A stretch of DNA of 64,000 nucleotides, taken from NCBI GenBank assembly GCA_033065855.1, contig JAVXUO010001025.1, forward strand, positions 62,001 through 126,000. Direction: 5' to 3'. Of this stretch, positions 34,073 to 44,469 are shown piece by piece. The position numbers and the translations under genes are program-made. The stretch's first letter is position 1. The number at the start of each line of letters is the position of its first letter. Source of the DNA: Escallonia rubra (taxonomy: Eukaryota; Streptophyta; Magnoliopsida; Escalloniales; Escalloniaceae). The notes beneath the pieces are model-generated. The model worked only from the letters and a program-made list of their open reading frames with translations. It was not told where the DNA came from and made no database searches.

Positions 34073-35688
34073 AGTTGGGTTTCCCGGGAAATAACATTGT
34101 ACTCTTCCATCTCTTTCTTGGCTTGGTGGACATAGGGTAATTTGTCTTCCTCGCTTATGTCCAAGCCATGGGATAATCTGTCTTTCTCACTTAGGTCTTT
34201 CCATAGTTGGGATGCAAATTGTAAAACCTAAAATGAAGAGATTCATATTAGTTGGTTTGTAAAGCAATTACAAGAACAATGAGTTAAAAGTTGTTCAAAT
34301 AGTTTCAATCACCTCACGAATAGTCATGTATCGATTGGAATGGAACTGCCACAGTCCCTGCTTTGTTTTGGCCATGAAGACATTACACCCAAAACCAAGT
34401 CAAACATCAATACAATTACATTTGTTACGTGGACACCACTACATAAGCTTTACAAAGAACTTAAAAGAATCTCATGAAACCATTGATAGGCCTTTTTTCT
34501 TATAGAATATACCTTAACTAGCATCATCTTAGCTGCTATTAGATACTAAATGGTAGCTATTGGCAGCTATAACTACATGTACATACAATATTTGCGAGCA
34601 TTATTTTCACAAATAAATATCATATCTGCTAGGGACGACGATCTTTGTAGGTTTACCAGCAAATTGATAGATCCCCTGGAATCATAAAAATGGCAACCAG
34701 TAGATAACAAATATTTTCACAAAATTCCCTTATACGAATCCAAAAACAAAAAATAGCACTTTATCGTATCAAATCACAATAAACTCAAATCTAAAGCAAA
34801 CAATTTTTTGCCCAAGAAAATCACTATACCAAAAAAATATTTGATCAACCTAATAGTACCAAGATGTTAGAAGGGTACCTTTAGACATTCGAGCTTGAAG
34901 CTTCCATAGGTGAGTCAAAGGGAAAAAGCCAATACGGGACGCACAAATGCCCAAGCTTCAGATTCTGATCTTTAGGGCGACATGCATGAAATTGAAATCC
35001 CCTCTTTTGTCACTCTATTTCTTAACAGCTTTTGGAGAAGGAGAGGGGTGGTATGTCTTTATGCACACGCGCTTGTGTGTGCGTGTGTGTTTTTGTGCCG
35101 AGGGAATGTGGGGAGGCGTTTGTGTTTACGGGGAAATGGGCATTTGTACTTGGGAGGGAATCTGACATAAGAATGGGTGAGGGTGGGGGTGGGGGAGGAG
35201 GAATGTATTTGGAGGGAAATCTAATTGAGCGTGGATCGACATATGTATTTGGGGGGAAATTAGACAAGGGTCAAGGATGAAAGGCCATATGGTTGACAAG
35301 ATCGGGGAGGGAAAGCAGCCAAGGGCAGTTCTGTCTTTTCCAAAATGAGTTGAGAGTGGTGATTTGGGCAGACAAAAAAAGGTAAATTCTGAAAAAATCG
35401 ATGTTTTTTAAGGTGTGCTATCTATACTACTTATTAAGCTAAAACTTTGGTTTGGTGTAACACATCTTTGGTGATATATTCAAACTCATTTTGGTACGGA
35501 CAAGTGTCCTACTATCTAAGTTTCCTTAATTGTCCACTCTTTTGGTACTGATAGAGAGGGTTATCAGGGCAAGAAAGTCATTAACCATATAGTCCACTCT
35601 CTAAGTTCAGTTATCAGATACCTTTCACCTTCGTAACTTCCCTTCAACAGCCTTCATCCTCTACCATTATGACTCCCCATTTTGAAAT
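34073..35688. other. Unassigned stretch, G/T-rich at 35.02-35.28 kb
   Basis: No supported gene. The 35030-35280 block is G/T-rich, with GTGTGTGCG runs and the words GGGAGGGAATCTG, GGAGGGAAATCTAAT and GGGGGGAAATTAGAC, a diverged tandem pattern. At 35411, ATCTATACTACTTATTAAGC resembles the 5' end of plant Helitrons (see findings). Confidence 0.35.
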
Positions 35689-37638
35689 GGGAAAATTAGG
35701 TTTTGATGGGTTTTGGGATTAAAACTTAGTGAAGGGTGAGTTTCTTTTGAAAAGTTATGAAAAAGTGGAGTGACTTTTCAAATTTTTTGGACAAGGGGTA
35801 GAATTAGAAAAAAAAAATTTAATTTTTGAAATAAATTAATTTGGTCTTCCCAAGTTATCCCTCCCCCCAAAATCGTTGACCTCAGTTCTGTACAAGTCAT
35901 TTTCTGCAAGAATGCAAGTACGGTTATGCGAAGATGATTGTCAGTCGTTTCATCTCTTCCAACTGATGCAATACTAAACTTGCCTCCAATTGGATACCAC
36001 CAGAAAAGTTTAAATTCTTGGCAATAAACAAGGTTAAATTCTGGGTAATTTCGGGCAAGTTGTTGTCATCGAAATTTGGATCATGCACTCTAGATTACTT
36101 GCCATGAATGTTTGTGAGTTCAGACAGATAAGTAGGAAAAGCTTCCTTTCTCCGGATAGAAAAACCTCTCATTCAGTGTTCCCTAGTATGTTATATAGTG
36201 GTCAACCACGAATAAGTGAAACAAAAGAAGTATTGACTTAAGAAAAGCAACAAAGAAGTCTCAAATAATTAGATTCTATGCATTCTCGTGCTTCAGTCAT
36301 ATTCATATGTCATCAGAATCTATGTTGATTACTGGAGGTATTAATTGTCTTTGAGGGTTATATATATGTGTTGAAGATACTTATATGGCTCACTCGTGGT
36401 TATAAGCATAACTAATGCTTTGACTGAACATATCCAAAACTCAATGGTAAATTCTTTTCTTTACTATGATTCATGAGGAATATAACGATGATGACGATGG
36501 ATGTTAATGACTTGCAGAATCCTCTAACAAGCTAGTGCAGGCACTAGAGTCATGAAATTCCAAAAATCACAAGGGTAAAACAAGTATTAAATTTAGTGAA
36601 CCATAATGATAGAAGTGATTTTTTGAACAAAAAAGCACATATCTACTGCACACATCCTTTGCACTATCAATGGTTTCTGCCTCTTTTATGGAAGACAGTC
36701 AAATTTATTGAATGGCAACGGTAAAGGTAAGGTCCTTAATGACCATTCTCCACCTTCATGTATTGATACAAGGGAGAAATTATTGCTAACTGAGCACTAT
36801 TTTAACCTTTTTTTCATTTGAAATTGGGTCTTTGTGTAAAATTAGGTTACAATTAACTCATAATATTAGCACCTTAAAGAAAAATTAATATACCTAGAAG
36901 ACCTTCAGAATTTAAGTCGATAGAGGACATTGTAAAATTTAATCATATGTATCAAGAAATGAATGACAAGAACTTGGAACATGGGCTTTTCTATTTGTAC
37001 CAATAATAAGAAGGGTCTTTTGTCTAAATTCGCTCCATCAGTGAAACAAGAGTTGCAAGAACCTTAATGGAGATTGTATAAATGGGTTTCCCATCACTAA
37101 AGTCACACATTCGGAATCAGCCTATACAGATATTACCACCCAATGGCTGTTAAATTCTTTAAATCTTGAAAATTAGACCTTTAAAGATTGCATAAAAGAC
37201 TTGCAATCTAAACAAGCTGATGCAGTCAACAACTAATTATACCCGATATATCTAGAGGAATCTTTTGACTACAAATAAGAATAAACATCCAGAGTGAGCA
37301 TTAGTAAAATGGATTCTTTTAATCATTCAAAGAGAAAATTGCATCAGTTGGAAGAAAAGAAACGTCTTGAAAATCTGTACAAACTGACAAGTATCTTCCA
37401 ATAACCTACATGCATTCTTAAAGAAAATAACTTGTATCACAACAGTGGTCAAAGATTTTGGGAGGAGGGGTAATTTGGAAAGACCAAATTAATTGATTTA
37501 AAAAAACCCATTTTTTTCAAAGTCGGGGGCCCTTCTTAAAAAATTTTGAAAAGTTACCCCACTTTTTCACAAGTTTTCAAAAGAAACCCACCCTTCACTA
37601 AGTTTTAATCCCAAAACCCCTCAAAACCTAATTTTCCC
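35689..37638. mobile_element. Non-autonomous MULE-like TIR element A
   Basis: Ends are inverted copies starting GGGAAAATTAGGTTTTGA and continuing for about 185 bp (35689-35875 against 37450-37638). A 9-bp near-perfect target duplication flanks it: TTTTGAAAT (35680-35688) and TTTTGAAAG (37639-37647). Long TIRs and a 9-bp duplication are the marks of Mutator-like elements. The 1.6-kb interior is AT-rich without a transposase; I recognise no captured gene. Confidence 0.8.
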
Positions 37639-37724
37639 TTTTGAAAGTGGTTGAATTGTTGCCCTTCACACTTGAAATTGGAGGTTCTGTGAAGCTCCAA
37701 TTTTGAAATCTTGCCTTTTTTTTT

Positions 37725-40700
37725 GGGAAAATTAGGAAAAAGTGGGTTTTTGGGTAAATTTTTTGGGGATGATGGGTTTGTTTTGAAAACTTGTGAAAAA
37801 GTGGGGCAACTTTTAAAAACTTCTGAAAAAGGGGATGACTTGTGAAAAAATGGTTTTTCTTCTAATGATGACTTTTCATTTCCCATGCTATCCCTCCCCC
37901 TGTTTTGTCCCTTTCTTGATGGGAAGATGCGTTGGTGAAAATGTCACCAAGAGAAAACAAAAGGCATGAAGAAGAAGAAGAAGAAGATGGGTAAAGGTTA
38001 ACAAGTCTGTGCAGTGGGAGTGGTACACTGTGCTTGCACAGTTGTACCACGTAGCTATGGGGCATCGTGCAAATCTCATAAAATTCTGAAACTTTACAGG
38101 AATATTTTTAGGACAATTATAGAATTACTGTTAAAATTTCAGATTTTTCTGATATCGTTTAATGTTTTCAATATGTTTTGAAAGTTCAGTTACTCTAAAA
38201 TTAATTTGGAGCTCTTAAAATTCTTAATAAATTCTGGAAAATTTACTTTAATGATTTTATGATGTAAATAAGTTTCTGTTTAAGTTTCGTAACTTTTAGA
38301 GTTGATTTGATACTAATTCCATATCGCATTTGATTTAGAAAAATGGATGATTTTAAAATGGTTTCGTTACTTTTTAAATCCTAATTTCTGTTTCACTATT
38401 TTTCTTATATATTTTGAAGCTATCATGAAAATTATGGGACTCTGATTTGGGCTAGAAGCATTAATTGCTCTTTTTGGGTTTTTTTTTATGGTATTTAAGA
38501 AAATCGTTTTTAATTTGAAAATATTCAAAAATTCAGAAAATTTATATTGTAACTTGTTATGCTGTTTTAAGGTACAAAACCATTTATAAGAATTTATTAT
38601 CATTCTAGAGTGTCTTAATGCGTTACAGAGTGTGCAAGGTTATCGGTTAGCTAGGTTTAGCTGCTCGAGCAATCCGGTTCGTTTTCGTTTACTTTAAGAG
38701 TGTCAGAGTGAGCAATGATTAAGATTAAGCATTATATTAATAGTTTGCGAGCAATCCAGATCATTTTCTCCTCGGCACCAACGTGTATATTTGGGTCGAA
38801 AAAATGCGGCCTAATTGAGAGGTGACAAAACGCGGCGCTTTTCATCACAAAATGGCTAAACCGCATCCGTTTCTTCAATCCCAACCCCCTTAGCGAGGTC
38901 CTCTTTTTTTAGGAGTCCCACCGAAGCAAAAGCAACGCTTGTGCCCCCCGTAATTTTTACATAAAAAGACTGGGGCATTGGCAGAATCCGACATGCACTT
39001 TTGCATAAAATGACTTCAGTTTCTGCAGAAAGTGACTTGTGTTTCTGCAGAAAGTGACTAGTTTCACCCAGACCGTGCTTCTACACCGTTCTTCTATGAT
39101 TGATCGATAAACACACTCTGAAGCGGATCATTTTCTCCTCAGCACCTACATGTATATTTGGGCCGAAAAAATGCGGCCTAATTGAGAGGTGACAAAACGC
39201 GGTGCTTTTCATTACAAAATAAGTTCATATATGATAAAAATTCTAACTTCTAAACATGGTTCATTTTGCTAACTGAAGTTCTAATGCTTAATTAATATGA
39301 GGTCAATTGATGGAAAAATGACATTCATCAAAATACGCATATTGATTGGCACAAGAGTCCGAGATCATAGTATTTTTTGTCCTATATTAACCCATGCACC
39401 CTCACTCTCGATGCCCAATTTTTAAGTGGCACATGTATGCTGATTCTCATCGATACATGACATTAATGACGTGATGAAAAGTCTCTAAGCCTATTGATAG
39501 TACAATGATTAAATCGATGCACAACGAGAAATAAACACTGAGCATCGAATAGGATTTTCAATAAACGTGTAAGGCTCAAAACAGGGTTTTCAAGGCAAAC
39601 AATGCGACTTTATGAAAATAACAGAATCCAAAAGAATAGCGATAACAAATCAAGAGAATGTACGAAATCAAATATGAAGAGTTTGGTTCGGATAAAAATC
39701 CCTTAATACGATCCAGGTTATGCGCTCGCTGTTATTCAACTTTGTTCAAACCTCGAATTAACCTAAATGGAAAAATTAATTATTATAATTCAGTCTAACC
39801 TCACAAACTATTAATATAATGCTTAATCTTAATCATTGCTCACTCTGACACTCTTCAAGTAAACGAAAACGAATCGGATTGCTCGAGCAGCTAAACTTAA
39901 CTAACCGATAACCTTGCACACTCTGTAACGCATTAAGACACTCTAGAATGATAATAAATTCTTATAAAATGGTTTTGTACCTTAAAACAGCATAACAAGT
40001 TACAATATAAATTTTCTGAATTTTTGAATATTTTCAAATTAAAAACGATTTTCTTAAATACCATAAAAAAAAACCCAAAAAGAGCAATTAATGCTTCTAG
40101 CCCAAATCAGAGTCCCATAATTTTCATGATAGCTTCAAAATATATAAGAAAAATAGTGAAACAGAAATTAGGATTTAAAAAGTAACGAAACCATTTTAAA
40201 ATCATCCATTTTTCTAAATCAAATGCGATATGGAATTAGTATCAAATCAACTCTAAAAATTACGAAACTTAAACAGAAACTTATTTACATCATAAAATCA
40301 TTAAATTAAAGTTTCCAGAATTTATTAAGAATTTTAAGAGCTCCAAATTAATTTTAGAGTAACTGAACTTTCAAAAAATATTGAAAACATTAAACGATAT
40401 CAGAAAAATCTGAAATTTTAACAGTAATTCTATAATTGTCCTAAAAATATTCTTGTAAAGTTTCAGAATTTTATGAGATTTGCACGATGCCCCATAGCTA
40501 CGTGGTACAACTGTGCAAGCACAGTGTACCACTCCCACTGCACAGACTTGTTAACCTTTACCCATCTTCTTCTTCTTCTTCTTCATGCCTTTTGTTTTCT
40601 CTTGGTGACATTTTCACCAACGCATCTTCCCATCAAGAAAGGGACAAAACAGGGGGAGGGATAGTATGGGAAATGAAAAGTCATCATTAGAAGAAAAACC

Positions 40701-40827
40701 ATTTTTTCACAAGTCATCCCCTTTTTCAGAAGTTTTTAAAAGTTGCCCCACTTTTTCACAAGTTTTCAAAACAAACCCACCATCCCCAAAAATTTTACCC
40801 AAAAACCCACTTTTTCCTAATTTTCCC
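37725..40827. mobile_element. Foldback TIR element B with about 1.02-kb arms
   Basis: Left arm 37725-38747 and right arm 39804-40827 are near-identical reverse complements, so the same 67- and 63-codon open frames appear on both strands. The tips read GGGAAAATTAGGAAAAAGTG, the same family as element A. The central spacer is 38748-39803. The tandem (AAG)n at about 37968-37985 is mirrored at 40563-40583. The interior has no coding sequence. A target duplication is not clear (left flank is a T-run, right flank AATTTCTTT). High arm identity implies a recent origin or ongoing gene conversion. Confidence 0.8.
38763..39220. repeat. Two 93-bp direct repeats in the foldback spacer
   Basis: CATTTTCTCCTCGGCACC to CATCACAAAAT (38763-38855) and CATTTTCTCCTCAGCACC to CATTACAAAAT (39129-39220) are about 90 percent alike by eye, both with AAAAAATGCGGCCTAATTG and GGTGACAAAACGCGG. 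Between them lie three AAAGTGACT-type words. Confidence 0.8.
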
Positions 40828-41811
40828 AATTTCTTTCCTTTGCCTGCTTCTGCACAACGAAAGTCTGGGTTTCTATGCTTTGTTTGTTTCCAAGATCAAA
40901 TGGGCTGAATTTGTTGTATTAGGCTCAGCTAAGTGGAGTTTTTCTTTGCTGTTGGGCCAATTTTGAGTTCAAAAGTTGCGGTTCCTCTCTCATTCTCCCT
41001 GGGCTTTTGGAGTCACCAAACAGAGCTATAGTGCTATATGTTCTGTACTCTATACCCTTCTCGAATTTCTGAACAATTTTGTCTGTAATATTTCTGCCTT
41101 ATGGTTTTTTAATCCGTGCCTGTGAGTGTGGTCGTGGGTTTGTTTTTCGTGGTTGTGGGTGTGTCTGGTGGTCGCGGGTTTCGCCGATTGTCATGGGTTG
41201 CGGTGATGGGGTTAGATGTGGCGACGGCGGCGGGTTGACAGGCAGTGTGTTGGCTGATGACGACCGGTCGGCGTTGGTGGTTTGCGAACGGTCGCGGGAG
41301 GTTGTTGGATGATGGGCTTTGGGATTTGTGGCGGTTGGTGGTCGTGGGTGGTCTTGGATGGGCCGATTTAGATGTTGAAATCGGCCGGCGGTGGTGGGTG
41401 GTTGGGGGGACAGTGTGGTGGACTTGGTGCTCGTTGGTGGGTCTGTTGGGTTCGCCGGAGGTTGTTATCGGCACTGTCTCCGGATGGTGCTGTCGCCGGT
41501 GTTGCCAGATGGCGTCGCTGAAGGGTGTTGCCGGCGATGGTGGATGCTGATGTGTGAAATGAGAGCAGCCCTGCAGTCTGTTTGTTCCTGCGTTAGTGAT
41601 TGTACAATGTGAATTTTTTTTGTACACCATGCATTGTTGGTCGTACAACACGATTGTAATATTATTTGAATTTTTAAATAATATTATACTTTGGATATTT
41701 AGAATAATTTTACTTTTTTTTACTTAAAAGTACTTTTAGGTCTCCATACAATGAATGAGTCGCACATACATTGCGTGTGCACGACGGCTTGAAATTCATA
41801 TAAGAAAACCC
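40828..41811. other. Unassigned block with G-rich core
   Basis: No supported gene. The 41120-41550 part is G/T-rich on the plus strand (GGTGGTCGCGGG, GGTTGTTGGATG). Its open frames encode Trp/Gly/Val- or, on the minus strand, His/Pro/Thr-rich strings, which indicates composition rather than coding. It resembles the GC-rich core of the MITE at 16 kb. Confidence 0.4.
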
Positions 41812-41889
41812 ACTTTTTTATTAACTTTACAAAAGTTTTCCGGCATCCCCTAAATTGTTAACCCAAAAACTCACTTTTTCCTAGTTTTC
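41812..41889. repeat. Third terminal repeat of the GGGAAAATTAGG family
   Basis: Ending CTTTTTCCTAGTTTTCCC at 41889, this stretch matches the tips of elements A and B over about 55 bp. Its left partner is not resolved. It abuts the end of the minus-strand C-JID gene, cutting it relative to the plus-strand copy. Confidence 0.6.
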
Positions 41890-43260
41890 CCTTCCATTTT
41901 TATTTTTTAGCTTCCTTGTTATGGGGGGATCATTATCTATATTCACATTATCTAGTTCTCTTCGAATCCCAATGGATCTCGCCGGCTCCCCCTTTGAGTT
42001 TTCTGTTGCCGCCTTGTCGCAGGAGTCTGATTCTGAGGCAGGGTCCTTGTGAGATTCCGGACTACTTCTTTTGCTGGTGGATTCCCAATCAAAATCTGGA
42101 GCACTGAATCTCTCTCCCCGAGGAGTCAGCTTGTTGATCTGTTGCTTTTGTTGGACGCGCAAGGCTCCGGCGAAGGGGTCCATCCTCCGAATATAATCTA
42201 ATGGCGCGGTAGCGACTCCGGGAGCAAGTGCCGTGGAAGTTGTGGGTGTGAGGTCATTTTCCTTCTTCTCTTTTTCCCATTGCAGTTGCAGGTATTCCAG
42301 TGAAAATTCCAGCGGTGGCAGGTCAAAGAACTGCCCAGGTAAGGTGTTAGGGCATTGGGGCGGTGCAGGTGGGGTGGCAAGGTATTGTGTGTAGGTGGTG
42401 GTTATGGACTGTGCCGGCTCCTTCCCTGGCCTGTGTTGTATTGTAGGATGATCGCGGGGATGGGCTGGTGGCTTGAATTCTGTAGTGGCGGTGGTGTCTG
42501 AGTTGATGGGGTGGACTCTAGGAGGGCAGGGAGGGAGAATAGAGGGTACAGGAATGCCTTCAATAATCGGAGAGTTGTGGTTGGATGGGCGACATACTAT
42601 CATTTGGCCTTCGAGTGGTAGCGTGACATCTTCCTTGTAAATCAGACGACCACCGCCCTTTTGAACGATCCACCCCTCAGAATTAGCAAGGAAACGAACG
42701 TCGGATAGAAGGAACTCGATGAGGCGACAGTTGTTGGGTTGAATTCTTGCAGCAAGTGTTGTAGGCGAGAATACATGACCAAATCTCAGGTATGCCAGCA
42801 ACAAGTGCATCGGACCAACCTTTACTGTTGAGCTAATCTCAATTCCCCTCCTAATCATAAAGCATTCCTCAAGGTTGTCATCACTTTCCACTCTTACTTT
42901 CATGCGAATGAAATGGGTTCTTCTCCTATCTAACGGATGACGTGTGAAGTCCCCTGCTAATTGGACGACAGCGTATATCGCAAAACCCAAGAAGTTGGCA
43001 CTACACCATTGTGGAGGCAGCTCCATTGAAATTGACCGCCCCATGTTCTCATTGCCCAACTGCCCTGGGATGTCTCTTCCAGCATACATAATACTTGAAC
43101 TTGTGTAACCTCTGTGTCTAAAAGTGCTACCACAATGGTATAATGATAACTTCTTGGGATTTGCTATTTGCGCTGTCGTCAAATTACGGGACTTCACTTG
43201 TAGTCCTTCTAGTCGGACTACAACCAACTGTATTCGCCTGGAAGTAAAATTGGTAAACAA
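41881..43260 (-). CDS. C-JID (TNL C-terminal domain) protein fragment with Pro-rich tail
   Basis: 459 open codons. Residues about 1-48 are merely antisense to the neighbouring plus-strand copy; genuine homology starts near 43118 (RHRGYTSSSIMYAGRDIPGQ). Residues about 57-220 match the C-JID domain that follows the LRRs of TIR-NBS-LRR immune receptors: GRSISMELPPQWCSANFLGF, AIYAVVQL, LLLAYLRFGHVF, NCRLIEF and GGGRLIYKEDVTL. In receptors this jelly-roll domain helps recognise the effector. A Pro/Thr-rich tail of about 240 residues follows (LATPPAPPQCPN), which TNLs do not normally have. No TIR, NB-ARC or LRR is in the window. The end is formed by a TIR-element tip. Long openness argues for recent coding selection; alternatively it is an exon of a larger gene. 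Confidence 0.6.
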   Translation of the reverse strand: MFTNFTSRRIQLVVVRLEGLQVKSRNLTTAQIANPKKLSLYHCGSTFRHRGYTSSSIMYAGRDIPGQLGNENMGRSISMELPPQWCSANFLGFAIYAVVQLAGDFTRHPLDRRRTHFIRMKVRVESDDNLEECFMIRRGIEISSTVKVGPMHLLLAYLRFGHVFSPTTLAARIQPNNCRLIEFLLSDVRFLANSEGWIVQKGGGRLIYKEDVTLPLEGQMIVCRPSNHNSPIIEGIPVPSILPPCPPRVHPINSDTTATTEFKPPAHPRDHPTIQHRPGKEPAQSITTTYTQYLATPPAPPQCPNTLPGQFFDLPPLEFSLEYLQLQWEKEKKENDLTPTTSTALAPGVATAPLDYIRRMDPFAGALRVQQKQQINKLTPRGERFSAPDFDWESTSKRSSPESHKDPASESDSCDKAATENSKGEPARSIGIRRELDNVNIDNDPPITRKLKNKNGREN

Positions 43261-44260
43261 TCACGACCGGGTGCACTTCCATCATCTTGTCGCGTGCATT
43301 AAGGTTGGCTATAATGAAAAGGTTCAACTGAATCACGTGTTGCTGGCATACCTAAAATTTCGTGATGTATGTTGGCCTAGCCTTGACGGATTCCAACCCA
43401 ACAACTGTCGCCTAATCAAGTTCTATATGCACGACGGAAGTGACTCTGCTCGTACTCTCCCGTTGATCGTTTCGAAAGGGGGCGTTCGTCTGATATACAA
43501 GGAGGATGTTATACCTGAGGAGGAAAATGCTGAATCAAGCCCTCAACAATTGATGGACGTTCCGGCTCCGATTCATGAAGATGTTCCTGAACCGCCTACT
43601 CTCCTTCCCTGCCCTCCTAGAGTCCAGCCCATCGACTCAGACACCACCGCCACCACCTATCCCGGCGATCATCCTGCAAGACACCACAGGCCAGGGAAGG
43701 AGCCGGTACAGTCCATAACCACCACCGACACACAACACCGTGCCATCCCACCTGCACCGCCTCAAATCCATAGCACCTTATCTGGACAGTTCTCTGACCC
43801 GCCACTGCCGGACTTTTTACCGGAATGCCTGCAAGGGGAAAAAAAGAAGATGGAAAATGACATCACACCCACAATTTCCACGGCCCCTGCGGCCTTAAAT
43901 CATCTCCCGGAAATGGACCCCTCCGCCGTAGCCTTTGGCTTTCAAGAAAGGCAGCAGATCAACAATCTGACTCCTGGGGGAAGCATGCTCGATACTCCAG
44001 ATATGGATTTTGACCATAGTGATCGTCCGGACTACTGTGACGAGGCGGCTGTAGAAAACTCAAGGGGAGAGCCGGCGAGACCCATTAGGGAAAGAGCACT
44101 AGATATGGATGATGACCCCCCTGTGACAAATATGCAAAAAGTGGAAGCTACAGCCCAACCATCGGCATCAGCAGGTATCCCTTTATCTCGTCTCTTCTTA
44201 AATGCGCCAATTCCCCTTCACTGCTGCTTATATTTCCCAATCCTTTTACTACTGTCCTGA
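43119..44260 (+). CDS. C-JID protein fragment, inverted second copy
   Basis: About 380 open codons beginning inside the C-JID domain (LPQWYNDNFLGFAICAVVKL) with no ATG at the edge; the first in-frame start-like codon is GTG, so it lacks its true N-terminus. It continues through LLAYLKFRDVCW, NCRLIKFYM and KGGVRLIYKEDV, then a Pro-rich tail (HRAIPPAPPQ) and acidic end (DMDDDPPVTN). Identity to the minus-strand copy is around 60 percent by eye with several indels, all in frame. AG|GTATCC near 44175 could be a splice donor. It is directly followed by an L1 LINE. It may be a host gene exon, or part of a LINE ORF1-like chimera. Confidence 0.55.
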
Positions 44261-44469
44261 TTTCTGCACTCGAAAACGGGAAAATCATTGAGCTAGAATG
44301 CTAGATGTTGATTGCCATGACTCACTTGTGCTACAAAAACCAACTTAAAACGTCGAGATCCCGTAATTTTCCCTTTTCAAATGATTATCAAGGAAGCAAA
44401 ATCTCACTACCAATCTCGTGCCTCTTTTCTCTGTTATCAAACGGAAGAAAGGCGCGGCTTCAGGTAATT
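44261..44469 (+). other. Linker between C-JID copy and LINE, right arm
   Basis: Carries SRSRNFPFSNDYQGSKISLP, the counterpart of the left-arm linker at 31020-31214. Position and spacing suggest the inter-ORF region of a LINE or a 3' UTR. Confidence 0.4.

Noticed and set aside
37862-40690. Identical 63- and 67-codon frames on opposite strands
   Set aside because: Consequence of the foldback arms; no start context or domain, Ser-rich from an AAG repeat.
41245-41651. Overlapping open frames on both strands (101 and 180 codons)
   Set aside because: G/T-rich DNA gives Trp/Gly/Val on one strand and His/Pro/Thr on the other; no domain, no start context.
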